A stretch of 64,000 nt of DNA, taken from Flectonema sp. DT1601. Lineage: Eukaryota; Euglenozoa; Diplonemea; Diplonemida; Diplonemidae. Positions 11,672 to 24,085 of the stretch are shown in pieces. The translations under genes and the position numbers were made by a program. The stretch covers positions 372,001 through 436,000 of the forward strand of contig OZ025812.1 in assembly GCA_964019425.1 (NCBI GenBank), in the 5' to 3' direction. Position 1 is the first letter of the stretch. Each line of letters starts with the position of its first letter. Under the pieces are notes generated by a model, which saw only the letters and a program-made list of their open reading frames with translations, had not been told where the DNA came from and did no database searches.

Positions 11672-11957
11672 TAACCTTCGCCGTCTGAACAAGCATCACG
11701 GGTCGATAGAAAAGGACACTTCCCCCCTTTTGCTTAATTTCTTAGGAAAGAATTAATAAAAACAGTGGACAGGATGTATCATCTTAGTGGGTTTAACCAA
11801 AGTAACGTAGGGTGTGGAACCTTGTTGTTGGCCTTGACTAGTCTAAACCTTCACAAATGGAAAAGAAAAAACAAAAAAAATAAGTGCCAGAACCGTCATA
11901 ACCTTCGCCGTCTGAACAACTAGTTCGCAGGCCGATAGAATGGGTCTTCCCTTCCCA
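11672..11957 (+). repeat. Imperfect direct repeat, about 58 bp, twice
   Basis: 11672..11729 and 11898..11957 both begin TAACCTTCGCCGTCTGAACAA and share a GATAGAA plus a CTTCCC block further on, with diverged bases between. They are 226 bp apart in non-coding DNA and could be two small related RNA genes or a decayed duplication. Confidence 0.6.
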
Positions 11958-13188
11958 CTACTTTCTCATATTCAAAGGCAACTTCTTTTAATAAGAATCA
12001 TAACGGCTGGAATCACTCCAGCTATCCTAAAGCTGACTGACCGCATGCGGAGAAAACTTTCAATCCTTGTGTGTTATCCTGAAAGTTTTCAGAAAAAAAA
12101 GAACAACTGCTTGAAGTGCACCCAACAAGTGTGTTTCTTTGTATAGCCGCACACCTTTGGCATCGCCCTTAACATTTTTAACTCCTCTTTGAGTGAGACA
12201 AATGAAAACTCGCCCAGTCAGTGTGTACAAAAATCCAAGGAGGAAAAAGAAAAAAAAAGCAGTGTGCACTTTAAGCTAATTACTTTTTTTTCCTCTTTTT
12301 TTTTCTTTTTCCCTTCTTTTTTTTTTTGGTTTTTCGAGATTTCTCTTGAATTGCAAAAGAACATCAAGAAAATGAAAAAAAAAAAAAAAAAAAAAAGGAA
12401 AGTTTTCTCGGCCCCTGGTTTACTTGGCTGGCTTTTTTTTTTCTACTAAAACAAAAAAACCAAATCATGAATTTACTATATTCCTATTTTTTTTTTCCAT
12501 TTTTTTTTTTTTTTACCCCCCCTTCGTTTGACTATCGCCCCTCAAGATATCAAACCGCATAAGTTCCCTTTCAGACAAGTTATGATTTATTATATGAGTG
12601 ACTGTTACGGTAACACGTTCTACATTCATTTTAGAAGAGTGTTTCACTGACAACAGTAAAATAAAATTTTCTTATTGCGAGCACAATTAAAAAGTAACAA
12701 CACTCCAGACTTCAATAGTTGAGTGAGGAGAGATAAAGAGATCCATGGATTACTCTCTCGAAACCTAAATAGTTACTTCAAAAAGGCAAATTCACTGTAA
12801 TTTTTTTAAACAGATTGTTAATTATCGTTTTTTATGTTGTGATACGATACTGTTTGTGTTTTTACAAAATTTACAATTTTTATCTCTCCTTTTTTAAAAA
12901 AATGCCGAACTTAATTAATTTAACTCAGCGATGTTGTTGACAGCTTCTGTTTTCAATTACAATACCGTATTGGTATGTTGGGCTTTTTCTTTTCTGCAAC
13001 TGCCCCGCGGAAGTAATTTTGGGCGAGAGAAAAGGATTTCACGTTTGTAACCCAATTTCTTTTATAAAGTACATTTTCGATTGCATGATCAAGACGGCAG
13101 CTTTGTACTCTGTGATGACTTTTCATTCCAAACCGCAATTGCGACTTGGTGCTTGAGTTAAAAACATCACACAGCCATCAACAACTCA

Positions 13189-13258
13189 AATGCTGACATT
13201 ATAAGTGGAGCAATGCAAGCTGTATCAAATGTTTGTGAAGATTGTAACGAACTGTTGT
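13189..13258 (+). pseudogene. Transportin exon fragment, 70 bp
   Basis: This stretch matches 14379..14448 inside the transportin gene on the same strand with about five mismatches, including the block CAATGCAAGCTGTATCAAAT. The flanks do not match and no open frame supports translation. It lies about 0.7 kb upstream of the parent gene and is best read as a decayed partial copy. Confidence 0.85.
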
Positions 13259-13930
13259 TAATTACGGTGAGGTAGGTCTTTCTGCATTTTTTTTTTTTTT
13301 TTTTTTTTACGAGTATTATAAGAAAAAAGATGTTGGCCGCAGCACGTAAAAAACACAAAATTAGTCATTTTCGCCTATTTTTATGTCAGTTACTCGCACA
13401 GCTTATTCTTTTTTTTATATATTCTTCTTATTTTTTTGCTGGTCTCTTATTGTTCCTTTATCGTTCGCAATTTTATTACATTCCCTCCGCATTCACTCTT
13501 GTCCCTTTTTTATTTTTTTCCCCTTCCCATTCTCCACTCCCCTAGACACCCACCAGAGGAAATAAGAATGAGAGAATGAGATGGGTGTGAAAAAAATAAA
13601 AAAATAAAAATGTGAAATAAACATTAACCTGAACGTATGCGACATATCTTTTGTTTGCACCTTGGGAGTGATCTTATAACTACTTTGGGTGGTTACTTAT
13701 TGTCTCTCGCTCTCATATTTTCACTAATTCCAAATCCCCTTCTCTCCCCTCCCTGCTCGTTTATTATTGTGATCATTTTATTCTGTTCTGTGGTGTCTTT
13801 GCAATGTGCCTTTATTGCTTTTATTATTGTGTGGATGTACCGTGTGTGTGAATTTATATTATTGTAAACAGCTGAAAACACGAAATGCATAGAGGAGATC
13901 GACGGGGTTGTTCATTATTGGTAATATTTA

Positions 13931-13961
13931 CCTTCGTATTCACCTTCGTATTCACTTTTAG
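13931..13961 (+). promoter_or_regulatory. Pyrimidine-rich tract ending in AG before ATG
   Basis: A CCTTCGTATTCA repeat followed by CTTTTAG ends 18 nt before the transportin start codon. Shape and position match a 3' splice acceptor, possibly a spliced-leader site. Several other genes here show the same layout. Confidence 0.4.
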
Positions 13962-13979
13962 GTTAATTAATAATAAATT

Positions 13980-16834
13980 ATGTCATTCCAACCTGATGAG
14001 CAGCATTATCTGCAGGTATTGACGTTACTGACCAACGCCAGCAACCCATCAAAAGATGTGGTGGCAGATGTTTGGAAGCAATTTGAAGAATTCAGTAAAA
14101 GACAAGACTTCAACTGCTACCTGGCAGCGATCATGGGAAACACTCAACACGGATTGATGGAAAGACAATGGGCAGCAATGGTCCTCAAGAATGGTATTTC
14201 TGATAATTTCGAACTTGGAATAAAACCAGCATTAGCATTCATACTCCAGCAGCTAACTCAGTGCGTAGGTCACGAAAAGGGAGTTCGTAAGGCAGTCGCT
14301 AACTGCCTATCAATGTTGGTCAGGGAATCACAATCGCCGGAAGTTGCATTACAGTTATGCTCTATGCTTGACAGTCCTAATGCTGACATTGTGAGTGGTG
14401 CAATGCAAGCTGTATCAAATGTTTGTGAAGATTGTTACGAACTGTTATTCGACAATCCAGCTTTTGCTCAAATAACTCAACAGCTGATTCCAACTTTAAT
14501 AAAATTTATGTCACACGGAGAGCAACCCATTCGAGAACAAGCACTCTGGGCTGTAGTAAATCTATTCACATGTTGTCATGAACTTATCCTACTTAGAGAT
14601 AGTGGTAACCTAACAGAAATACCAGAACTTCCTAAGGTGGTAACGGATAATATTACAGGATTCTTACAGAATATAATGAGATTGGCATTAGAGCCTCCAA
14701 ACGTTCAAAAAGGAGTTTGTCGTGGATTAGTATTCGTAGCTGAGACTAATCCACAAGTACTAACACCTGTACTGAAGGATACTTTTGAATACATGATGAT
14801 GATTCAATCAACGTATTTGTTAACTGATAACGAAGACGTTGCTCTGGAGGCTTGTGATTTTTGGAGCGCCGTTTTGGATGAAATCTTTGAAACTGAACTA
14901 TTCCAAAGTAAAGTAACCGAATTGATTGGAATATTCTTAAAATCGATTGCCTACTCTGATATTCATCACTCAATACTAACAGGACAAGATGAAGACATTT
15001 CATTACCTGACAAGGCCAGAGACATCTCTCCTCAATGGGCAAACTCAACTGACGACGACTCTGAGGACGGCAACAACAACGACGACGACGACGACGAAGA
15101 CCCTCTCATGTGGAATCTCCGAAAATCATCAGCGTACAACATCAGAATCATATGTCTTAGAGCTAAAGAAGTTAAGAATCAAGATCAATTCTTATCCGTC
15201 TTCATGCCAGAAGTGTACAAACGACTAATGTGCCAGGACTGGGTGACACTCGAATCAGCTATCTTTGCTGTTGGAATCATTAGTGGATATGATGTTTTCA
15301 CTCCATCTTATCACAGTCAGTTACTGAAGGGTCTTCTTATGGAAGGAAAACCTGCAATTAAACATCCTCACCCACTTGTTAGATCAATGGTGTGCTGGGC
15401 TATTGGTCGCCTGTATAGCGAAGTTAACGACCAGCAACTAAAAGATTTGATCCTCTCATCGGTTCTCGAAACTCTTTCAAATGACAGAAGTAAAGTTGTT
15501 ATTGATTGGGCAGCTAGAGCCTTGAATACAATTCTTGAGAAGTCTGAGGGAGTCACATCTCCGCAGATTCACGCTATCCTTGTGAGCCTTAACCAATCAT
15601 TCTCAACATGTCAGTATAGGAACTTAAAGATATTATTATGTTGTGTTATATCTCTCTGTGAACTCGTAGGATCAGAGTTAGACAAGCCGGAGTTTAAATC
15701 AATCTTAATGCCACCTCTGACGTCAAGATGGGAACAGTACAGTAATGAAGATCCACGTCTTTGTACACTAATGGATTGCTTATCAAATGTTGCTGTTGCT
15801 CTTGGACCTGGATATCAACCTTGGGTTGAGGGAAGCTTTCACAGATCAATTCAAACTCTCACACGACAGACAGAAATCCGAATCAAAAGTGATTACAGAG
15901 GAGATGGTGATGAACAGTTGACTCCTTCACTAAGTCTTCTTTCAGGTCTACTTGATGGTTTAGGCAGCAGCATTGAAGCACTCGTTGCAAACTCTCCTGT
16001 TATCTTTGAATTATTATTAACAAATATGAGAGACCCAAATGGTGAGATCCGAATGGCTTCATTTGGTCTTCTTGGTGACTTAATAAAATGGTGTTACCCT
16101 CATGTTCGTCTTCACGTTCCAAAATATTTAGTCCTAATGCAGGCTTCTCTTATTAATGTTACATCTCGGGAAACATGTTGCAATGTGACTTGGGCATTTG
16201 GGCAACTTGCTGAAAAAATGGGATCTGAATTTTGCAACCTGGGAGACGGCACTCTCATTCCCAAAGTATGTTATTTTAGAAATTTGTTAGACGGCTTTAA
16301 TGAATATCTGTATTTAACAAATTAAAACAAAAAAACAAAAACAGGTACTCGACCAGCTTATAAAAACATACGAAATATCAAACTGTGAAAAACTACTTCA
16401 AAACGTGACGGTTACGATTGGTGTTTTTGCGAGAGTTTGCCCTGATTTGGTGGCTACCAGACTCGGTGATTTCATCCGTCCGTGGTGTAAGTATGTCAAA
16501 CAATTAGACTTAGAAGAAGAACTAACGAACTCCTACTTAGGACTCGTCGATCTCATTCGTTTGAACCCAAACGGCTGCTTTGACAGCTTTGCGCACATCT
16601 GTGATGCTATCTGCAGCTGGGAAGGTATTCCTCAATCGGTTCAGAAACGTTACTACTCCGTGTTGCAGTTGTTTAAGAGTCATATTGGTGCAGGATGGGA
16701 GCAATATATTCAACAAGTATGTGATTCTTATTATACGAACAACAGTAAACTACAGAACGCGTCGGTTAAAAATAAAAACAAAACAGTTTCCTCCAGAATT
16801 ACGGGCCAAGCTTTCACAAACCTTTGGGTTGTGA
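13980..16834 (+). CDS. TNPO1: Transportin (karyopherin beta-2), three exons
   Basis: Nuclear import receptor for PY-NLS cargoes such as hnRNP and ribosomal proteins, released by RanGTP. Exons 13980..16265, 16345..16716 and 16787..16834 join in frame across introns of 79 and 70 nt (both GTATGT...ACAG), giving 901 residues against about 898 in human TNPO1. The HEAT-repeat array is full length. Residues about 352-375 form the acidic loop typical of karyopherin beta-2. The last exons give FIRPWC and a C-terminal FPPELRAKLSQTFGL, aligned with the human C-terminus. The 16-codon last exon is easy to miss. A 70-bp fragment of this gene lies upstream at 13189..13258. Confidence 0.95.
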
Positions 16835-17090
16835 GGCAGCCAGACTTTAGCCTTAGCCTTATTACAGCGATTCCTATCTACCCTCAAACATGTCGCTGTG
16901 CAGTCGATTCATTCTATTCGTATCATAAGAAGAAAAAAAAAAAGAAAAAAAAAAAGGATCAAAAAAAAAAGAAAAATGAAAAGAACAATAATTATCAGCA
17001 TTTTTGGCTACTTTACATACGTTTGGATAGAAATGGGTTTTTATTATTTTGCTTGGTATCATTTTTTTTTGACAGGCGGAGCCAACAACG

Positions 17091-19293
17091 ATGATCTGCT
17101 TACATGAAGGTGAAGTCCTATTGGATCAAAGGAGATGTATCACCGCCTTGATAAGACATCCCTCATCAGTTGTCGATAAAGAAGATAATTGGAGGAGTAT
17201 ATTTGCACAAATCTTACCAAACAGTGAACTCAGAGAATCGGACATGAAAAGTCTTCGTCAATGTCAACCTCAAAATATGGCGAAAATGATGTTCATTTCA
17301 ATAGAACAACTCTTTCTGTATACTCAAAGAGTTCATTCATTACTTGATGGTGGGTTAGATCCTGGGGGATTAAAACGGGCGTTGACAGACTTATCTAAAT
17401 ATCACATCCCAGTCTTAAACTCTCTTCGAATAATTGAAAGGAGTCTCACAGTTATTATCGATCCGCAATGGGATGAGGGTGAGGATTTCCTAAATCGATT
17501 CCTAATCAGAAACAGTTGTATGTCTGCAAGCAATGAGACCTTCACAACTATGGGAGAAGGAAAGCTAGACTGTACTTTGGGATTCATACTCGTTAAGACT
17601 CTCTTAAATCTTCTGCACTGTCCTGAATTCTGTGTAGCAACACCACTCTCAGGTAATAAGTATAAAGGTGATGGTATATTTGATCCAGTTGGAAGAGGTT
17701 TGGCTTCCGTTGCTGAGAGAGAACTATTATGGCCGAGATTGACGTCTTCGAATAGTAAATATCACAGCAATCGAATTAGAGTTTTAAGATGTGCGTTAGC
17801 TTCACTGAGACCACAACCTCGTGGTGTTAGTTCACTTCATCGTCTTTGGATGGAAATTGATGGGGTTCCTCTTCCTCACAGAGCAACACTATTCGCATCT
17901 TTGTTAAATGTAATATGTTCATTTAATCCAAATGATAATGTCTCTTCTTGGATACCTTTCTTCTCGGGCAGCACAACTTCTGAAAATGAAACAACTTCAC
18001 TCTTCACCAACAGCATTCATTTATTCCTTTTGCTGTTACAACATCGCAGCTACGATGCCTGTGGTGAATCCATCTTTTGGAAGTGCTTTGCTCTTCTCGG
18101 GAGTGGAGAGCCTGAAGATGTCAGATTTGTTGTCCACAGTGTGATTCAAAAACTCTCTCTGTGCAAACAGAAAAGTGTTGTATTCCCAGGAGGGAATAAA
18201 GCTGTTGGACATGAGGGAGAGCTTTGGTTAGTGTTTTCACATCTTTTGGAAGGCTGCGAAGAAGCTCGAAGTCTAGTTTGTTGTTTTGAAGATACGTACG
18301 CAGTAGTTGAAACACTCTTATTGCATCTCAGACGAGCTGCTTTCCAATCGCAGGATTCTACAATTCCCAGAACTGTTGTATCCACTACGCTATTAATCTT
18401 ATATAAGCTCTCATCTGAAGCAACGTTTATTGGTTCTGGTACTAAGTCTTGGAAAGACTTAGAAATCTTAAAAAAGATAATAAACGATGACTCTAGTAGT
18501 ATATCAATTCATCAAAACAACACAAGAACCAATCTAACTATTTTAGACGTCATTTTATGGTCATTAAGTAGTTTGTTGCTATCTGCTACTGATTGGATAA
18601 GAGATCGTCCTTTATGTTACGAATCTATTGTAAAAACATTTTTAAATATTAGTCCATACGTAGCTGATCCTCCTTTGGTAGTTGCAGATCGTATGGCAAG
18701 TCTGTTGGAAATATTCTCATTTCAGACGTATTTAAATGACGTGGAAAGTACTAATTATTATTATGTTTCGTTGTTGTTGGAAGTCTACTATTTTGTAATT
18801 TGTTTTAATGGAAAGTCAAACGAAGGTTTGATATTTAGTTTACTCAGAAGGAAGGGTGTCTTGGATTCAATATTTGATACTATATCAGAAGTTCCTGAAA
18901 CAAAACTGTGTACGGGATTACCAAGTAGCGGCAATTCATATCCAACAATTGGTTCTGTGTTACCATTTCAAAGAGAGTACACAACTTCATCTTGGAGGAG
19001 TTCTGTTTTACTCCAACCAGTTCGATGTTTTATTCACAATGTTCATCACTCGTTCTCTGAAAGGTTTTCTGGTACTACAAATCCCTCAACAGATGATGTA
19101 CTTCAATGGCTCAAAGCCTACCTGACAAGTCCAAAGGGAGTGTCACAGCTTCAATTAATATCAAATGGTGTTGTTTTCAATCCGAGTAAACCAAATGAAG
19201 TGAACACCTATTCAGCTTTAGATAACTATACTTGGGAAGCAATAGCTGCTTCGGGGGTCAGTCCAGCATGTACAGAACATGATGTGTGTGTTT

Positions 19294-19325
<32 letters not shown>

Positions 19326-19443
19326 TTTTTTTTGTTGTTGTTGTTGAGTTTGGTAGCACTCACAGCACTGTGAACTTACAATACTATCAATACAGCTACC
19401 TTTACTGCTTCGTACCCACCGTTCAGAGCCACCACAGCCTTGA
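17091..19443 (+). CDS. HID1: HID1-family protein, two exons
   Basis: HID1 is a peripheral Golgi protein needed for secretory granule and dense-core vesicle sorting. Exons 17091..19283 and about 19366..19443 would give roughly 756 residues, near the usual 780-800. Family signatures are LFASLLNVICSFNP (about residues 264-280) and, at about 516-575, ISPYV followed by LLEIFSF, then LLLEVYYFVI and LRRKGVLDSI, aligned with the matching human HID1 block. The intron starts GTGTGT and consists mainly of T; its acceptor is uncertain (19356 or 19365, same frame). The ATG at 17091 follows TTTGACAG at 17070..17076, so an upstream coding exon carrying the myristoylated MG start of animal HID1 is possible but not found. 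Confidence 0.7.
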
Positions 19444-19826
19444 GACGAACTGCTTGAGATAAGAAAAGTAACAGCCACCTGTTTGTCATGCGAACGGAAA
19501 TATTTACACTAAGAGAGGGCAGGCAGGAAGGGTCAGGAGGGTGAAAAAAAAAAACTTATATTTCGATGTTTCTATATTGGTCGTTTGTTCCTTTTCTTTG
19601 TTTTATTATTTTTTCAAAAGTAAGTTACTACCGGTATTTTGTTCTGATCAACTGCCTTCTACTTGCGGTAAAATATCCACCGCGAGACTGCTCTTTTTGA
19701 GACCAGTCGGAGTAAATTTTGAAGTTGTGTTTTAATTATAATTATTTTTAGTAACCTCAACAGGAATTGATTTCAATAAGTTGAAATTATTTTTTGTAGA
19801 TGACATAATAATAAAGAACTGTTTGC
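19444..19826. other. Intergenic spacer
   Basis: AT-rich, with a T-rich tract ending TTTTTTGTAG at about 19800 just before the next gene. Nothing else seen. Confidence 0.5.
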
Positions 19827-20300
19827 ATGGCTCTAGAGAACGTGTTTGGACTACGAAACAGCGCTCCGATATTTAACACAGAAGAGACAGAAAGCATTCA
19901 AAGCCACCATGACTTCAGCAATGAGATAGAAAGTGATGACCCTAAAGCTGAAAGTGAAATTCTTCAAGTTGTCAAAGAAGAATCAGTCGATGATGTTGAT
20001 CTCCCATTACCTCCAATAATTGAAATAAAAAGAGACGTATTAGAAACTCCTCACTACTTGTCAGGTAATAACATGGATACTGAAATAAAGCAGGAGTTAA
20101 AAGAAGAAGTAAGTGATGTTGGTTATATTAACCAAATTCAACCAGTTGGTCTTCCTACTTTCGAGGGGGCAATGATGACTGCTGTACTGCAGAGTTCAGA
20201 ACCCTCTTCGATTATTGAAATATGTTCTGCAGCATTCAGTCACGAAATAAAAGCAAAGATCCTGACTGAGCTTCGAACTAGAAATTCCACAAGCAGGTAG
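19827..20300 (+). CDS. Acidic protein of unknown function
   Basis: A 157-residue acidic, probably disordered protein with an ATG start 27 nt after a T-rich tract ending in TAG. It holds two short motifs of the sumoylation consensus type (hydrophobic-K-x-E): VKEE near residue 50 and IKQE near residue 88. The C-terminal 40 residues are predicted helical. No domain recognised. The orderly composition and start context argue for a real gene; a nuclear regulatory role would be speculation. Confidence 0.55.
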   Translation: MALENVFGLRNSAPIFNTEETESIQSHHDFSNEIESDDPKAESEILQVVKEESVDDVDLPLPPIIEIKRDVLETPHYLSGNNMDTEIKQELKEEVSDVGYINQIQPVGLPTFEGAMMTAVLQSSEPSSIIEICSAAFSHEIKAKILTELRTRNSTSR

Positions 20301-20560
20301 TGTGCATCCAAAAAAAAGAAAAAAAAAAAAACAAGACCTATCCCATACATTTTAAAAGATGTATTGTACTTAGAAATCGATTAGGGTACCCTAAAGAAGA
20401 AAATAAAAAATCCGCACGAGTTTTATTTTCCTTACTAATAATCATTTTTACAACATAAAAAAAAGATGGTTCTTGTCTGATAGTAGATTCTTTTTTTCAT
20501 TACAAGTAGCAGACTGCTAACAATAGTTACAACCAAACCAGCATTCAATAATTTTATAAA

Positions 20561-21486
20561 ATGTCGGAAAACCCAATGATGGGAGACATCAGCATATCAG
20601 CTGAAAAGAGTCGTGTGAAGCCGACCAACAAACAAAAATGTTTGGTATTCGCTGGAAGAGGCATTTCAAGACAGGAAAGACATTTTTTGATTGATCTGCG
20701 AACTTTGATGCCGCACAGCAAAGAAGAGTCAAAGTTAGATGAAAAGAAGAGATTGTCGGAGGCAATTCCTGAATTATGCAACTTAAAGGGTTGTAACTCA
20801 ACCGTATTTTTAGAGAATCGTAAAAGAAAAGATTTATACATGTGGCTTGCACAAGTACCGGGTGGTCCATCTGTAAAATTTCTAGTAAGCAACCTCCACA
20901 CAATGGACGAACTTAAAATGACTGGTAACTGTCTTAAGGGATCTAGGCCTATTCTCTCTTTTGATCACGCTTTCTCTCAGCTTCCTGAACTTAACGTTCT
21001 TCGATCACTTCTGACTCAGGTATTTGGAACACCGAAGAATCATTCAAAAAGTAAACCTTTCGTTGATCACGTGTTTTCATTCTTCTATGTCAAGGGTCGC
21101 ATTGCGTTCAGAAACTATCAAATTGTTGAGGAAACAGATCCTCAGACTAAACAGGTGGAGAGATCATTACTTGAAATCGGACCTAGGTTTACCCTCCAAC
21201 CAATAAGAATTCTAAATGGTACATTTGAAGGAAAAACGGTTTGGAAGAACGAAGAATTCGTCAACCCAAACAAGGTATGCAATTATCATTATCTTTATGT
21301 TTAGTGACTGTATTGGTGTATTGTTCAAAGGGAAAATAAAAATAAAATAAACAGCTCCGTGCTCAGGTCCGTGCCAAGGCATCTCGTTACGTCGAGAAGA
21401 AGAGAGCAATTAGAAAGAGACAAGTCTTCGTTGATGGAAAAGGAGGCGCACCTGAGCCAACAGCTGTGCAGAATGTGTTTAAATAA
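20561..21486 (+). CDS. BRX1: Ribosome biogenesis protein BRX1, two exons
   Basis: Brix-domain assembly factor of the 60S ribosomal subunit, acting in the nucleolus. Exons 20561..21274 and 21355..21486 join in frame over an 80-nt intron (GTATGC...AAACAG), giving 281 residues, close to the family length. Diagnostic segments are CLVFAGRGISRQERHFLIDL, SKLDEKKRL, FLENRKRKDLYMWLA and GPSVKFLV. The second exon supplies the conserved basic tail ending in AIRKRQVFVDGKG. All core features are intact. Confidence 0.95.
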
Positions 21487-21802
21487 GAAAATGTTTTTTG
21501 GTTATAGTTTTTTCTTTTCTTTCTCCTTTTGTTTCTTCTTTTTCATCACCGTTGGATCACCTTTGCTCCCTTTTTATTACAATAGTTCCGTATCACAGTG
21601 TTACTTCGTTAGTTGATTGTGTTCGTGTTTGTGAAGGGTAACATTATTTCTTTTTTTTTTGAAGGTGATTACGAATATCGAACAGCGTCTCTGATTAGTT
21701 TGACATCCACGGCGGTTGGCAAACTGCAAACAATTAGGAAGTTGTTATTAATTTAATTTGAGTGCAGGCAGTTGTTACATCCCAGTTTCTGAATTAGAAC
21801 GC

Positions 21803-21833
21803 CTTCCTCTTATCTCTTGATATAAAGAGGAAG
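21803..21833 (+). promoter_or_regulatory. 5'-leader hairpin, copy 1
   Basis: A 9-bp stem (21803..21811 with 21825..21833) closes around a possible inner TATC/GATA pairing, about 63 nt upstream of the ATG. In copy 2 one C-G pair has become T-A, which keeps the stem. Confidence 0.55.
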
Positions 21834-21895
21834 TGGTTAGTTAAGTTTGTGTGGTTGTGATCTCAACATGTTTATGTTCTCAGTTATATAAATAA

Positions 21896-24085
21896 ATGCA
21901 GTCACCCGGAATGGCTGAAGCAAAAGTTGAGAAGCGGACTTGCATACAGAAGACTTGCGTGCAGAGCAGGGCTGCTCATGCTATTCTGGCCATCTTATTA
22001 ATGGTACTGATCAACATGCTTGTGAGGGGATCGGGAAAATCCATTTCCGTTTTCAGCCCTTCTCATTCTAAATTACCGCTTTGTGAAAATAGTGGTTCCA
22101 TAAAAACGGAGAGTCTCACTTTGTGGACAATGATGAGCGGTGATGAAACCAACAGTGAGATCGAGGCAATGATTAGTATGCTCCAACGTGCGAATGAAAA
22201 ACTGGGAAAGCCGTTCTCGCCGTGGGTTTTGCAAGAACCAAAACATCAGATGTCACTCTCCGCCAGACAGACTCTGCTCACTGCAGGGTGGAACATTTGT
22301 ACTCTGACGAGCAGCTTCGATTCCAAACAGTTAGCACTCCGCGCTCTGTGGGGTATGTATGGAATTGAACGAATTATTTATTTAGATGTTCGATCCTTTA
22401 TCAGTGGTGATATTAGTTCATTGGCTACTGTGCCTATCGAACCTGACAGCAAACTAGCAGCCACTCCACTTTATGATGGGAGAGGGTGGTGGACAGATCA
22501 GTTCTCAACCTCGACTATGGTTATCAAACCGAGTCGAAAGACTTTCAAAAAGATGGACCGCAAGGCGAGCACCTTTAGCGGAAGCAGCTTTGATGAATTT
22601 ATGAACGAGCTGTTTCCGAATTTCAAAGATTGGACAAACCTCAGTTTCCGTTTTGGTACCAGCACGGAGGTCATTGTTGAAGACCCTGAGTACGTAACTT
22701 ATAAGATGAAGCGCATCAATGTCTTCTTTTTTAAAACAGCACCTTGGATTGCTTGTGTATGTTCTTATTTTTAAACATAAATAACGTAAACACCCACCCC
22801 ACGTAAAACCTGAAAACAGACTGAGAGCAACACGTTGATGTCGGTGTGTGACAGTTGGAAGAATGGGACAGACACTTCAGGACAGGAGTCGAAGTTCAGT
22901 CACCTGTTTCAGGGAAAGATAGAGAATCCGGTTCTCAATTTCACACTTCAACATCCGGGAACATTAGCACCTTTCTATGACAATCTGGCTGAAGTACGTT
23001 CGAAGGTTAGAGGATCACAGCACAAAGAAACAAAGTTTATTTGGACCACTGACAGAAGAAAGGAACGAATTCCTCGTCACATTCCTCACAAGAGAGAAGA
23101 CTTGTTTCCAAATGACGCTGACCTCTCAAAACATTGGACTATTTTATTTGGAGTTCCTTCAGTTGATTCAAAGAAGGGAGCGTACTTTAGAGACCTTCAG
23201 AGAAACTCATTCTTTAAATACGATAAGGTTTGGAACATTCATAAGAGTCCTGACGCGACTGTTCTCGCAAAGTATCTGTTGGCACATCATCCTTCAACTA
23301 ATTACACATACTCACCTGAAATTCTGAAGGAAGCTGTTTTGAGTCAAGACATTCTGTTCTTCGATATGAAAGAAGGAAACTGGAGTGGAGTAGGACCAAA
23401 AGGAATTGATTGCCACATTGGAATGAGTCGGAAGGCGTATGCCTTTTATACATACGCTGCTGACTTTGTCAAAGCGGATTACATTTGTAAAGGAGACGAT
23501 GATGCTTTCTACCGATTGAATATGATGGCAGTCGAATTGGAATCATTCGCCTACCCAGCGATTTATCACGGACGGTTTCTTCCATGGTATGGAATCTCTA
23601 GAACTTCAGGACTGTTGGTGACGATGAGTTTTGACCTCGTCGACTGGATGAGAGATTCTGTGCTCGCTGAAGATTTCGATTTCAAGTTCGAAGATGTGAT
23701 GGTTGGAAGGTGGTTCTATCTTGCTAACATTCGTACTAATGTTGTGAGAGATTGCAGAGGTCATTGTATTCACAGAATTGATGCAGTAAACGAATGGACA
23801 ATTCTTCAAAACATCACAGACTCTTCTATGATTCTTCACGGTATCCTTCCTTACCCGGAGGTATTCGAGGAAATGATGCAGCGATTCCCAGATACACATC
23901 TTCTGCCTCTCAGTATGAAGACACACATTCCAAAAGCACAAGATGGTAACGGAAACTCTCTTCAGTTTCAAGGTCAGTGTCCAAAACCACCAAGACCCAT
24001 TACGTACTACAATTGGGGAGGTTGGTGTACTGCGAAAGGTTGTTCCCTTCCACCAAAACCAGACAATCCGATGTTGAGAAGATAA
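21896..24085 (+). CDS. GT8-GT31 two-domain glycosyltransferase, copy 1
   Basis: Probable Golgi type II membrane protein of 708 residues. Exons 21896..22756 and 22820..24085 join in frame across a 63-nt intron (GTATGT...AAACAG). One transmembrane helix near residues 28-50 is followed by a GT8-like region (RIIYLDVRSFISGDIS, about residue 160) and, after about residue 390, a GT31-like region with KGDDDAFYRL (about 510) and EDVMVGRWF. GT31 enzymes transfer galactose or N-acetylhexosamine; its DDD metal motif is intact. In the GT8 half the usual DxD reads DVR, so that half may have lost catalysis. The linker is basic. Copy 2 at 27335 is almost identical. Confidence 0.75.

Larger units (their letters stand above)
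8650..13979. other. 5.3-kb gene-poor region with homopolymer runs
   Basis: No gene I can support. It is dominated by poly(A), poly(T) and pyrimidine tracts, with islands of balanced composition around 9430-9600, 9880-10060, 10140-10620 and 11690-12060 that could hide non-coding RNAs. Open frames here are short and built mostly from lysine, phenylalanine or serine codons of the homopolymers. I looked for U1, U2, U4, U5 and U6 core motifs and tRNA A/B boxes and found none that convince. Confidence 0.6.

Noticed and set aside
8896-12449. Open frames such as 8896..9429, 9139..9522, 11212..11484 and 12189..12449
   Set aside because: They consist mainly of Lys, Phe or Ser codons from homopolymer and pyrimidine tracts, with no recognisable domain or start context.
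17001-17090. A short first coding exon of HID1 near ATGGGTTTTTATTATTTTGC
   Set aside because: Splicing from there would need an intron of about 42 nt, shorter than any other placed here, and no conserved N-terminal residues support it.
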